From Candidatus Obscuribacterales bacterium (GTDB lineage: Bacteria; Cyanobacteriota; Vampirovibrionia; Obscuribacterales; Obscuribacteraceae), in NCBI GenBank assembly GCA_020634035.1, contig JACKCM010000001.1:992001-1056000 (forward strand): a stretch of DNA of 64,000 nt, given 5' to 3'. Positions 1 to 8,698 of the stretch are shown here, piece after piece. Below the pieces are notes generated by a model. The model worked only from the letters and a program-made list of their open reading frames with translations. It was not told where the DNA came from and ran no database searches. Position 1 is the stretch's first letter, and every line of letters starts with the position of its first letter. A program made the position numbers and the translations under genes.

Positions 1-14
1 AAGAGGTGAACCGG

Positions 15-635
15 ATGCGTCAGATGGCAGAGTCCGGCTGTGCCGACGGCGATTGCGAGTGTCCCCATGCCGCTGAATGCGACTGCGAAGACGGCGTCTG
101 CTCTATCGATGAGCACCGCAAGAAATTGCAGAGCAAAGGCAAGTCGGGTGCTTCGCCCTCGAATGCCCAGAAAGCGTCGCGCTGGTGGCCTCTTGCCCTG
201 GTGGCGTTGATGCTGTTCGGCATGTTCGTCGGTCTGCCGCTCTTGAATCGCCAGGTGAACGCACCGCCTGCCGGCGCCCACAGCAAGGTGACGGTGGAGT
301 TCTTCACCGACGGCACCGCAGGGACGCTGAGTCAGAAAGCGGTCATCGAAGAGCTGTCCACGCAGTACAAGGGCGACATCGAATTCGTGATCGTCGACCT
401 TTCGAAAACTCCGTCGGTTGCCGCCAAGAGCGTCAACGGCGGCGATATCCGTCAGCTGCCTGTCGTCATCGTCACCAAACAGTGGTTCGACGCCGGCGGC
501 AAGCAGATCTCGATGCATTCGAGCACCCGGGGTAAAGTCCCCAAGCGAGAGCTGGTGCCGATGATCGAGCGTGCCGCCGAATCTATGCGAGACGGCTGGC
601 CCGCCACGGATGTTACCCGGGTAACAACCCCTTAA
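15..635 (+). CDS. membrane-anchored thioredoxin-fold protein with Cys-rich N-terminus
   Basis: 206 aa. Residues 1-30 hold six cysteines (9, 14, 16, 22, 24, 29) in an acidic stretch with a histidine, which could bind metal. One membrane segment spans about 57-77. Residues 91-185 look like a thioredoxin fold (strand VEFF, a likely cis-Pro in QLPVVIV) but have no CXXC, so ordinary disulfide chemistry is unlikely unless the N-terminal cysteines provide it. The ATG at 15 is preferred because AAGAGG at 1-6 lies 8 nt upstream; an in-frame GTG at 6 would overlap that site. Family assignment is by fold pattern only. Confidence 0.6.
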   Translation: MRQMAESGCADGDCECPHAAECDCEDGVCSIDEHRKKLQSKGKSGASPSNAQKASRWWPLALVALMLFGMFVGLPLLNRQVNAPPAGAHSKVTVEFFTDGTAGTLSQKAVIEELSTQYKGDIEFVIVDLSKTPSVAAKSVNGGDIRQLPVVIVTKQWFDAGGKQISMHSSTRGKVPKRELVPMIERAAESMRDGWPATDVTRVTTP

Positions 636-644
636 GAAGTTGGG

Positions 645-675
645 AAGGCGGCGACTATTTAAGAAGCCGCCTTTC
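645..675 (+). terminator. rho-independent terminator candidate
   Basis: AAGGCGGC (645-652) pairs with GCCGCCTT (666-673) around a 13-nt loop, followed by a short T run. It sits 10 bp after the thioredoxin-like gene and would end its transcript. Confidence 0.5.
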
Positions 676-715
676 TGAAGCACAACCATCTTACATTTGA
701 TAAGGAGTATCTGAG

Positions 716-1174
716 ATGACCAATGAAACCGGAGATGGTGGCACCGACCACCAGAACCAGAGCCACTTCGACCAGGTAGCCGACTTGCTCCTGGCCAGGC
801 TCGACTTCATTTCTGCAGAGGCCAACGAGGCTCAGCTCTTCTCTCTCTCGGGCATCATGAGCATGGTCGAGAAGCTCATGGAAGAGCGTGCCGGACTCGA
901 CGACGAGACCGGCGCCGATGTCGAGTTCGGCATCGTCAGCCAGGTTTGCTGTGTCGAAGACATGCGTGAGCAATTGAAGCTCTGCGGTGTCGCCGGCACG
1001 GTAGAAGATATGGGCGACCACTTCAAGGTCAGCCTTTTCGACATCACGGCAGGCGACGCCGACCGGTTGGTTTCCACCTGTCTCGACCATGTCGAGCAGG
1101 CGATTGGCAAGGGCAAGCTTCGCCCCGGCCACATCGACCAACGGACGCGATTCGCCCGGCGCAGCAAGCTTTGA
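716..1174 (+). CDS. small acidic protein of unknown function
   Basis: 152 aa, no signal peptide or membrane segment. TAAGGAG 9 nt before the ATG supports the start. The sequence is acidic with helical stretches, and two cysteines lie together in SQVCCVED. I do not recognise the family. It follows the thioredoxin-like gene on the same strand but a hairpin terminator separates them, so it probably has its own promoter. Confidence 0.6.
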   Translation: MTNETGDGGTDHQNQSHFDQVADLLLARLDFISAEANEAQLFSLSGIMSMVEKLMEERAGLDDETGADVEFGIVSQVCCVEDMREQLKLCGVAGTVEDMGDHFKVSLFDITAGDADRLVSTCLDHVEQAIGKGKLRPGHIDQRTRFARRSKL

Positions 1175-1199
1175 CCTAGTCAATTGCGGCTCATTAAAC

Positions 1200-1281
1200 G
1201 ATAGCTGATTCAGCTATCAGGTTTTACGAGGACCCCGACCGGCGGATAGTCAGACACTTCAGTCTGGCTGTCCCCGGTCGG
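1200..1281 (+). other. two consecutive hairpins (terminator / structured 3' end)
   Basis: First hairpin: GATAGCTG (1200-1207), loop ATT, CAGCTATC (1211-1218), then GGTTTT, which looks like a terminator for the preceding gene. Second: outer arms CCGACC (1235-1240) and GGTCGG (1276-1281) enclose an 8-bp inner stem (1248-1255 with 1262-1269, one G-T pair). No gene is seen from 1175 to 1464; the rest of that gap holds a 28-bp repeat. Confidence 0.45.
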
Positions 1282-1335
1282 CTCCCGGTGCCATTTCATG
1301 GTCCGATATCTTCAATTGTTCATTTTGATCCCCGG

Positions 1336-1363
1336 TCTATTCATACATATAGTATCCAAGTGG
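1336..1363 (+). repeat. 28-bp direct repeat, copy 1
   Basis: The 28 bp starting TCTATTCATACATATAG recur without mismatch and in the same orientation at 26417-26444. Both copies lie within about 130 bp of an insertion-sequence end. Confidence 0.8.
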
Positions 1364-1464
1364 AGAGAGAGCCGAAATCAAAAGTTTTTTTAGTCTTTTG
1401 GGACTTTTTCTGGAGAAAAATTCAGAGGAGTATCAGTGAAAAATATCGTGAACAGCGAACTTAG

Positions 1465-3000
1465 ACAGGGTAAAACCAGCCTTTGAGAGGGGAGAATGTG
1501 TTTGGATTGTTCTGTCCAGGCTGGTTTTACCCTGTTTGCCAGGCTCTGCGAAACTCATCTTGCCAGGGATGATTGGACGAAAACTTGAGCGAGATTCGTC
1601 GGACCGACTCGGTTACCAGAACTCCCACTTTAATTAGATGGAGACGGACGGTTTCGATGGTCGAATTTTTAAGCCCTGCTTTCATTTTCAGCTTCCAGAG
1701 AAGAATGTAGGCGAAGGTATGTAGCAGAAGACGAAGCTGATTTGCTTTGAATTCCTGGCAGCTAGTGCGATCACAACGCAGATAGTTTTTGAGATCTTTG
1801 ATCCAGTTTTCGCATTGAGCCCGCTGGCAGTACTTTTCGTAAACCTTTGCCGGTCTATTCTTCTTCGAGTTGGTTACAACGTAGCGGATATCAGTTCCTT
1901 TGGAGGTTCGTTCAACTTTGCAAATGATTCTACGCTCGTGGGGCCACTCTTTTGCCTGGTATGGAAACTCTGTGTACTTGCGGATGTAGACTTGCTCGGC
2001 TTCGAAATTTTCTTGCATGCGTCCCTGTTCTTTCGTTTCGAACCGTGTGCGTTCCTCGTTCTGGCGCCATGTCAGAACGTTTTCAGGTTCAAGCTGAGAA
2101 TACTCGTTGTACAGGTTCTCTACAGATTGAACAAAATTCTTCGATTTGCTTTTCAGGGAATTGTTTCCGGCAATGGCAATGTAGTAGGTGATGTGGTTTT
2201 GCTCGCAATAGTCGTAGATATCGGGAGCGGCAAATGCGGCGTCTGCAGTGAGTTCTATTCGAATTCCGGGCCAGCGTCTGCGAAGTTCCTCAACCACAGG
2301 CCCTAGCATTCGCAACGTCCCGTCGTACTTCCCGGCATTGCCTGCTCGCAGCAAAGCCGCCAGGGGAAAGCCATCTTCGGTAAAAATGAAAAGTGGCGTG
2401 TAGCATGCGGTTCCGTAGAACCCGTTGTAGAAAGATAGTTGCTGATAGCCATGGACTTCGTCGCAAGTTGTGTCGACGGATAGCTTCAAAACCTTTGGTC
2501 GTTTCTTTACCTGCTTGATGAATGTTGTGACTAACAATTTCTGCAAAGCTCCCAATCCAGCTTCGTCTACAGAGTTCTCCCAGCGGGAGAGGGTGGGTTG
2601 AGATGCCAGAGAGGCCTCATCGTTTGGCTTGATTCCGACCGATAGCTTGTGCATGCTGTCATTTTTGAGCCTGGCAGCATCGTTGCAATCTTCGTAGCCA
2701 GCAGCAATTCCGTAGATTCTCTGGCGCAGTAAATTTAGTATGGGGTGTCGTAGTAGATCTGGTCTTCTCCGGTCGCCAAAGCAATACTGAGCCATTTCTG
2801 TTAACTCTAGCTCCTGATCGGCATTTCGAAGAAGCAGCAATCCTCCGTCGCTTGAGATCTGCCCACCGTCAAAGTTTGCTCGAATTAACTTCCCCACCCC
2901 CAAATCCAGGGTCATTTGGCCTTGTTCTGTTGCGCCTGCTGTTTTACACTGTGTCAAATCAAAAGCCTCGTTCTTTGCTGATTTCTGGTGTGTGGTAACT
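1465..3000 (-). mobile_element. IS1380-family insertion sequence (ends not fully resolved)
   Basis: The element is defined by its transposase. On the transposase 3' side an exact 18-bp inverted repeat (1465-1482 and 1518-1535, 35-nt loop) overlaps the stop codon; it may contain the terminal repeat or act as a terminator. I could not find a convincing partner repeat on the 5' side near 2960-3060, nor a target duplication, so the right border is approximate. Confidence 0.65.
1527..2957 (-). CDS. IS1380-family transposase
   Basis: 476 aa, full family length. The N-terminal block with DGGLLLLRNAD and the DDE residues fit IS1380: Asp in LSVDTTCDE (about 159), Asp in ELTADAAFA (about 239), Glu in QCENWIKDLK (about 381). 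These enzymes cut and paste DNA at the element ends. The start is taken as TTG at 2957; an internal ATG at 2915 (MTLDLGVG) is possible. The frame is intact, so the copy may be active. The last codons and stop lie inside an 18-bp inverted repeat. Confidence 0.92.
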   Translation of the reverse strand: MTQCKTAGATEQGQMTLDLGVGKLIRANFDGGQISSDGGLLLLRNADQELELTEMAQYCFGDRRRPDLLRHPILNLLRQRIYGIAAGYEDCNDAARLKNDSMHKLSVGIKPNDEASLASQPTLSRWENSVDEAGLGALQKLLVTTFIKQVKKRPKVLKLSVDTTCDEVHGYQQLSFYNGFYGTACYTPLFIFTEDGFPLAALLRAGNAGKYDGTLRMLGPVVEELRRRWPGIRIELTADAAFAAPDIYDYCEQNHITYYIAIAGNNSLKSKSKNFVQSVENLYNEYSQLEPENVLTWRQNEERTRFETKEQGRMQENFEAEQVYIRKYTEFPYQAKEWPHERRIICKVERTSKGTDIRYVVTNSKKNRPAKVYEKYCQRAQCENWIKDLKNYLRCDRTSCQEFKANQLRLLLHTFAYILLWKLKMKAGLKNSTIETVRLHLIKVGVLVTESVRRISLKFSSNHPWQDEFRRAWQTG

Positions 3001-3216
3001 TCAGATTTTGAGCCAAATGACAGGGCTTTTGTGCTTTTTGAAAATTAGATTAGTGTCACTCCCGTGAATAATTACGGGATCACATATCAACTATAAAGAG
3101 AAGTAGAAGAGAAAAGCTCAGGTTTCTGCGGTTCGCGGCTTCTTGGGATTGCCGCATATTGTTTTCATTAATACTGCCAGCCATGCCCGATGTCTCCTCA
3201 AAGCTGCCTATGTTCT

Positions 3217-3234
3217 GGCAACAAATTTGTTGCC
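3217..3234. promoter_or_regulatory. perfect 18-bp palindrome, candidate operator
   Basis: GGCAACAAATTTGTTGCC is a perfect palindrome in the gap before the TPR gene. A related imperfect site lies 111 bp downstream, which suggests a dimeric DNA-binding protein uses both. The regulator is unknown. Confidence 0.4.
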
Positions 3235-3327
3235 GGGTAAACTTGATCGAGCCGCACAGCCGTATCCACAAACCGTGCACTGATAAGGCATTGCGAACAT
3301 CGTTCAATGAGCGGACAAAGTTAAAAT

Positions 3328-3345
3328 GGCAACAAAGAAGTTGCA
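3328..3345. promoter_or_regulatory. imperfect palindrome related to the 3217 site
   Basis: GGCAACAAAGAAGTTGCA repeats the arm GGCAACAAA of the upstream palindrome, with GTTGC as the partner arm. It lies about 200 bp before the TPR gene at 3542. Confidence 0.3.
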
Positions 3346-3541
3346 ACAGCATAGGCAGTTTTGACGAGAGAGTCCGCCATAAAAGCGATAATGGGTAGAT
3401 ACCTGATGCCGCTCTCTCCAGAAAGGGGGCAATTTCATCTTAAGCCTCTTAAGCCGGGATTAAGCCAGGCATGATAAGATCTAAAAACCAGTGCATCCAG
3501 CACCCACTTACTAAAAATCGGAATCCGGAGACGACACGCAT

Positions 3542-4783
3542 TTGGCAAAGCCCGCCACATGGACTGACCTGCATGAAGCCGCTCGCAAGGCTTTGCTCAA
3601 TCGCGCCTACGAAGAAGCCGAGGGTCTGCTTTTGCAGTGCTGCCAGGAAGCCGAGGCTGACGGTGGGACCGACCACAAAGAAATAGCCCAGATTCTAGAG
3701 CAGCTCGCCGAAGCCCAGTGGTACCAGAGCAAGCTGCGAGAGTCCGAACAGACCTGTGAACGGTTGCTAGAAACGGCGAAAGCCATGCGCGACCCAGTGG
3801 TCCGGGTCGTCTGTCTCTCTAACCTTGCCATCGTCAACCATACTCTCAATAACTGGAAAGAGGCAGAGGAGTTCTATCTAGAGACCCTGAAAGAGATTCG
3901 TATTCTTCTGGGACCGGATCACTCTTATGTGACCAAGTACCGAAGCTTCTATGCCGAAATGCTCAATCAGCAGAATCGCCAGGAAGAGGCAAAGGCTCTA
4001 GGAGTCCAGCCCCGTGAAGTGACCGAGTTCGACTGGCAGACCAGCAAAGTGGTATCGATGATTCAAGAACGGCTGGGAAATCCCGGGCTTTCTGCCACCG
4101 CGCTAAGCTCTCTGGTGGCGGTGGAGATGACCAGAGAAGAGTACGAGATGGTTTACCGCAGCAACTCTTTGCGGGCAAAACAGGCGGTGAGCGAGGGCGA
4201 TTTGCTGCTTTCCGAGAAGCTCTGGGCGTTTAATCTGAAGCTGATAGAAAAATTCAAAGAACCCGATGAAAAGCTGATTACCGCCCTCGATAACATCGCC
4301 GGTATGCAGTATCAACAGGGTCGCCTGAAGCAATCTCTGGTTACCTTCGAAAAGGCTCTGACTCTAAAAAAGAAGTGCCTGGGCAAAGAAGACATCGCCG
4401 TGGCGCGAGCCATGCATTTTCTGGCCGGTGTCTATTACGAACTCAACGACACAGAGAAATCGATTTCGCATCTGCGGGCAAGCATCAAGATCTACGAGAA
4501 GGTGCTGGGTAAAGATCATGCCACCGTTGCCAGTGCGCTGCATAATCTGGGCACCATCCACCATGTCATCCACCAGTACGAACATGCAGAAAAAGCCTAT
4601 AAAAAGGCGCTTGATATTAAGATGCGCAGCCTTGGTCCGGATAACGAAGAGACTGTGCGACTTACCAAAAGCTATGCCGAATTGCTGGCTAAAACCGGCC
4701 GGGCAGAAGAAGCGAAACGTCTTAACCCTGCCTTGAGTGGCTATATTACAGGCTCCTGGAAAGAAGGGGACGGTCCTCAATAG
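3542..4783 (+). CDS. tetratricopeptide-repeat protein (kinesin light chain-like TPRs)
   Basis: 413 aa, no signal peptide, presumably cytosolic. Several TPR units of the long kind are visible: residues about 75-125 (YLETLKEIRILLGPDH), 230-275 (FEKALTLKKKCLGKED), 276-320 (LRASIKIYEKVLGKDH) and 320-365 (YKKALDIKMRSLGPDN). Such repeats bind protein partners; no catalytic domain is seen. The TTG start at 3542 has GGAG 11 nt upstream. Two palindromes lie in the leader region. The partner is unknown. Confidence 0.85.
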   Translation: MAKPATWTDLHEAARKALLNRAYEEAEGLLLQCCQEAEADGGTDHKEIAQILEQLAEAQWYQSKLRESEQTCERLLETAKAMRDPVVRVVCLSNLAIVNHTLNNWKEAEEFYLETLKEIRILLGPDHSYVTKYRSFYAEMLNQQNRQEEAKALGVQPREVTEFDWQTSKVVSMIQERLGNPGLSATALSSLVAVEMTREEYEMVYRSNSLRAKQAVSEGDLLLSEKLWAFNLKLIEKFKEPDEKLITALDNIAGMQYQQGRLKQSLVTFEKALTLKKKCLGKEDIAVARAMHFLAGVYYELNDTEKSISHLRASIKIYEKVLGKDHATVASALHNLGTIHHVIHQYEHAEKAYKKALDIKMRSLGPDNEETVRLTKSYAELLAKTGRAEEAKRLNPALSGYITGSWKEGDGPQ

Positions 4784-4850
4784 AGCCTGCTGGTTCTCTT
4801 GATTGGCTTGGTTGTGGTTGCGTTACTGAGACTGTGTTATTGCGGCTACT

Positions 4851-7800
4851 TTACTGGGGCTGCACCGATAGCTTCAGGAGATCTACTATATCTGGTCTTT
4901 TGCCGGCGATCTTAGAATCGGCTGCTGCCGCCCGCACCATTCTGACTACGTCCCACTCATAGACCTCGAACTCATGGGGCTCGCCAAGCTCAGTGAGAAT
5001 CTCTGTTTTGCCGTCGGTGCGGGGCATCATCACCGTGATGCCCGAGCGGGGCACTCGAAATTTAGGGGTTACCAGCTCCATGCTGAAGTAGTATGCGGTG
5101 GCGCCGGGATAATGTTTGCTCCAGTTGGCTTTGTGATAGATCTCTAGATTGGCTATAGCTGGAGCCGCTTTCGATTCTTTGTCGAGATCAGCCAGTATGG
5201 CGGCGTTGCCTCCTGGCGGAGTGGGGCGCATGCTCCAGACCACGCTGGAGATAAAGCCTCCGCTATGGACTATGTTAAAGAAAGCGTGTTTAGTAGAGTC
5301 GGTTTGCAGGTTCTTGCCCCAACGAGCCGGTATTACTATATCGCGTCCTAAAACCGGGGCTTTGTGCGATAGTAACCGACCGGGCTCCACGAGCCCGTAG
5401 CCATGCCAGATTATCCCGACAAAGAATACTGCGGCCAGTGCATGAATCTGGCGATTAGAGATAAGGGGAGCCAGAAGAGCTGTTTCTGATTCCGATTCCG
5501 ATTCGGGCTTCGGTTCTGATTCTAGCTCTGGCTCCGACACCGACTCTGGCTCTAGCTCTGGCTCTGGCTCCGACACCGACACCGACTCTAGCTCCAACTC
5601 TTGCTCTTGCTCCTGTTCTTCGACAGCTTCAGGCTCGATCGTATTTCTTGCTTCAATGCGCCGGATGGCTATTACCAGAAGATAGGTCAGTAATCCGAAG
5701 AAGAAGACACCGCAGTCTTTGAGAATTTCGCTGGAGCGCAGGAAGGCTTCATGAGAGGGCCAGAAATAGTTGAATACAAAGAACGACCCGGCAGCCACCG
5801 CTGACGCCACCACCCAGCGCAGGGCGCTGCGATGCTCTGCCCAGGCTAGTACGAAGCAGAATAGTAAAGCCGGGATCCAATAAGAGAGATAAATAGCAAG
5901 CACATTGGCATTAAGATTGAGCTCTATTACTGTCGGTAATAGAAGCGCTTTGACTTCGTTGGGCAAAGGCAGATCGACGCTGGTTTTTATAAAAGAGGAG
6001 AAGCCGCTGGTAAAGGCAAGAGTCGAGAAAATAATTGCCGAGGGCAGCCTGCCTGACTTTGCAGCATCTGTTTTTTTGAGAACATATTGAGTCACCAGCA
6101 CCAGGGCGCCTGTGAACATAGCTGTTTTGAGGAAGAACCAGGACAGAGGAAACTGAAGCCAGGGCAAATTGGCCATGCCATATTCTGTCAGTAGAGTATT
6201 CTGGGTGCTGACCAGCTCATTGAGCTTGGTCGGGGACCAGCCACACAGAGCCAGTTTTTCAAGTACAGTGAAAGGCAGGGTCAGTACCGCGCCCAGGCAG
6301 AAGATACCGAATATGGTACTTAATTTAAGCGGCAATTCTTTGAATCTTCGGGTGGCAAAAACATAGAGAAAGTAAGGCAGACCGACATCGATTATGCCTC
6401 TGAACATGATCAAGAAAATCTTGTTCATGATGTTGAAGTCTTTGAGCGCGCTGCGGGCGTGGATCTCGCAGAGACAGAATAGAAGAATCGCTCCATATAT
6501 AGGAAGTCGCCCCGCACTGGGAAAGAGCGGGCTGGTCTCGAGGCTCATTTTTAGCCCGACCCGGTGAAAGAGCCACAGCAACCATACAGAAAAGAAGCCC
6601 AGCAGTATAAAAGAATGGCTCGGTGTGCGGATAAACGAGAATTGCTGAAAGTTGTACTCGTATATTAGAAAGCCGGATAGTATGGTGAAATAGAGCAGCG
6701 AAGCCATGTTCTCGCTGTCGAGTCTGCGCTTTGCCGCCATCCACAGCATGGCCACCAGCTCTCCGGCAAAGACCCAGCGCATGGTTTTTGCTGTCTGGCT
6801 CCAGTCTGCTTTTGCCCAGAGCCATTCTTTTGACCAGGTATAAAGGTTGAAAAAGGGAGCGGTGACAAAGTCTATAATGGCTCTGTAACTGGAGTTGACG
6901 TCATAGACGCGGATAACCGATTCGCTCCATGTTACTACGGTGCCTAATACTATAATTAGAAATACTATAGGGGTAAATGCCTTGCCGGGCAGGCTTTCTT
7001 TTATCGCTTTGGCAAAGATCTTGCTGTTTTTGAGAAGCTTGAAAATAATGCCGATACCGATGAAATACCAGACAGGCCAGAGATAGCCATTGAATAGAGA
7101 GATGTTAGAGAGCAGATAACCGGCGAATTCTGACCAGCCTCCCCGGGCAACCAGGGTAATAAGAAAGACGGTGTTTAAGACTGAAAGCAGCCAGACTCTG
7201 TTGGACACATTGCTTTCTTCTGCTTTTTTAAATCTTGCTACGAAGCCCAGTAGTAAGCAAATGATAGCACCGTAAATAGGACCAAAAAGCACGGTATTGC
7301 CCATGTTTATGGCATGCAGTGGTGTGAGGGCAAGCACATAGATACCGGCGGGGAAACCTACTATGGCTGCAGATACTAAGCCTTTTAATATGTCTCTGGC
7401 GCCTGGCTTTGATAATGATCGCTCGGTGAGAAAGTGAGCGATGAAGGCACCCATAGGCAGCAGGATATTAAAAACCGACCGGCCGCCTAAAAGCGCTACC
7501 ATACCAAAGCTTGTAGTATAGAGCACATTCAAGCACACAGATAACGGTCGATTCGATATGCCTGCCCCGGCAAGAGCCGCACCCCAGGCTACCGCCGTGC
7601 TCAAAAGCCAGAGGGCGACGCTCCAGTAAGCTGCCGAACCGGTCTCTCCGGAGAGCATGGTCATGGAGGCTTCTGGAAAGACTCCAGCCACCGCCAGCGG
7701 TGTCAATAAACAAAGCGCCATGGATAATATAAAAATGATCCGCAGAGAAGGTACTGTATGCGCTGGTAGCTTATCGAGCTCCAGCCGATCCGAGGCATAG

Positions 7801-8012
7801 TCTCGCCAGTAAAATCTCTGAAAGGCCTTGATCAGGGCCTCACCCCTGTCGGTCTCGGCAAAAGCTTTCCATCTTTTGGCGACTGTTGGATTTTTGCCGA
7901 TTTTGGCAAATTGCTTACCTATATACTCCGCGACTATTCCCAGGACAGGAAAAAGCCCGACCACGAAATTTCCGAACTTTCTAAGCGTGCCAATAAATCC
8001 CCAGAAGTTCAT
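4851..8012 (-). CDS. giant polytopic membrane protein of unknown function
   Basis: 1053 aa. After a short cytosolic N-terminus, residues about 90-790 are an almost continuous run of hydrophobic helices (well over 15). Residues about 790-845 are a low-complexity Glu/Ser/Pro tract (units such as ELEPESVSEPELES), then one more helix (ALAAVFFVGIIW) and a soluble domain of about 190 residues rich in beta-strand patterns. GGAGC precedes the ATG. I see no transporter, polymerase or glycosyltransferase motif that would name it. It is monocistronic and divergent from the small gene at 8301. Confidence 0.8.
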   Translation of the reverse strand: MNFWGFIGTLRKFGNFVVGLFPVLGIVAEYIGKQFAKIGKNPTVAKRWKAFAETDRGEALIKAFQRFYWRDYASDRLELDKLPAHTVPSLRIIFILSMALCLLTPLAVAGVFPEASMTMLSGETGSAAYWSVALWLLSTAVAWGAALAGAGISNRPLSVCLNVLYTTSFGMVALLGGRSVFNILLPMGAFIAHFLTERSLSKPGARDILKGLVSAAIVGFPAGIYVLALTPLHAINMGNTVLFGPIYGAIICLLLGFVARFKKAEESNVSNRVWLLSVLNTVFLITLVARGGWSEFAGYLLSNISLFNGYLWPVWYFIGIGIIFKLLKNSKIFAKAIKESLPGKAFTPIVFLIIVLGTVVTWSESVIRVYDVNSSYRAIIDFVTAPFFNLYTWSKEWLWAKADWSQTAKTMRWVFAGELVAMLWMAAKRRLDSENMASLLYFTILSGFLIYEYNFQQFSFIRTPSHSFILLGFFSVWLLWLFHRVGLKMSLETSPLFPSAGRLPIYGAILLFCLCEIHARSALKDFNIMNKIFLIMFRGIIDVGLPYFLYVFATRRFKELPLKLSTIFGIFCLGAVLTLPFTVLEKLALCGWSPTKLNELVSTQNTLLTEYGMANLPWLQFPLSWFFLKTAMFTGALVLVTQYVLKKTDAAKSGRLPSAIIFSTLAFTSGFSSFIKTSVDLPLPNEVKALLLPTVIELNLNANVLAIYLSYWIPALLFCFVLAWAEHRSALRWVVASAVAAGSFFVFNYFWPSHEAFLRSSEILKDCGVFFFGLLTYLLVIAIRRIEARNTIEPEAVEEQEQEQELELESVSVSEPEPELEPESVSEPELESEPKPESESESETALLAPLISNRQIHALAAVFFVGIIWHGYGLVEPGRLLSHKAPVLGRDIVIPARWGKNLQTDSTKHAFFNIVHSGGFISSVVWSMRPTPPGGNAAILADLDKESKAAPAIANLEIYHKANWSKHYPGATAYYFSMELVTPKFRVPRSGITVMMPRTDGKTEILTELGEPHEFEVYEWDVVRMVRAAAADSKIAGKRPDIVDLLKLSVQPQ

Positions 8013-8300
8013 TTTTTGTTAGCTCCGGCTAATGATCGGACCATAGCCTCCTGACGCGATTTTGAGTTGCCAGGGCTATGATTCATCACTCGATAACTTT
8101 CAAAGGGCATAGAGGGGATTCTGGTGGGAAGGGGCTGAAACGCCGCCAGGGTCAGGGATATGAGGATTCTGGCTGGTAAAACTCAGGCTCAGGCTAAATT
8201 CGGGGTCGAAAGTGGGAGAAATACGTTGGACATCGGGTGATGTCAAGAGTATTCTGTTTTCATAAGGAAGCCCGAATAGTCCGTGAATTGAGGTGAGGAT

Positions 8301-8570
8301 ATGGAATCCAATATTTTCACAACATTCGTCCATCTGTCCAGTGGTTTCGCGGCACTGTTGGCAGTGGTCATACTCTTGCTGCCGCTTCGGACCAAGTTCA
8401 ACCACGTGCTTGTCTTTGACAAGAAGGTCGGACCCAGGTACTGGGGCAGGTATGAAGGGACCAGTGACATCGAGAACGTAGGAACGATCGAGGCCAAGGA
8501 TCCTTTTTATACCGAAAAGTGCACCTTCGGCAGCGCCGGGTATGCCAGCGGAAGCAAAGGCCATATGTAA
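8301..8570 (+). CDS. small membrane protein, unknown function
   Basis: 89 aa with one hydrophobic segment at about 10-29 (LSSGFAALLAVVILLLPL) and a polar, Gly/Tyr-rich tail. AGGTGAGG lies just before the ATG. A hairpin terminator follows at 8661. A long frame on the other strand here has no start signal and a composition like an antisense shadow, so this frame is preferred, with modest certainty. Confidence 0.45.
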   Translation: MESNIFTTFVHLSSGFAALLAVVILLLPLRTKFNHVLVFDKKVGPRYWGRYEGTSDIENVGTIEAKDPFYTEKCTFGSAGYASGSKGHM

Positions 8571-8660
8571 TAAGAGGAGAACACTCGAAAATCACATTAG
8601 ATCAGTAACCGTAAATTACACCAAAAGAAAGGAGTAAATCTTACCGGTATTACTTTGATA

Positions 8661-8686
8661 GGGCGTGCCAAGGAGGACGCCCTTTT
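8661..8686 (+). terminator. rho-independent terminator
   Basis: GGGCGT (8661-8666) pairs with ACGCCC (8677-8682) and is followed by TTTT. It lies between the small membrane gene and the convergent kinase gene and would end transcription from the left. Confidence 0.65.
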
Positions 8687-8698
8687 CATTTGGGAAAA

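Larger units (their letters stand above)
3001..3541. other. gene-free stretch with a palindrome pair
   Basis: No credible gene between the IS1380 element and the TPR gene. It contains a short hairpin (CCCGT/ACGGG at 3061-3077) and two related palindromic sites described separately. Short open frames here lack start signals and family features. Confidence 0.5.

Noticed and set aside
8100..8564. 154-codon minus-strand frame opposite the small membrane gene
   Set aside because: No start signal and a composition like an antisense reading; the plus-strand frame has a ribosome site and a membrane helix.
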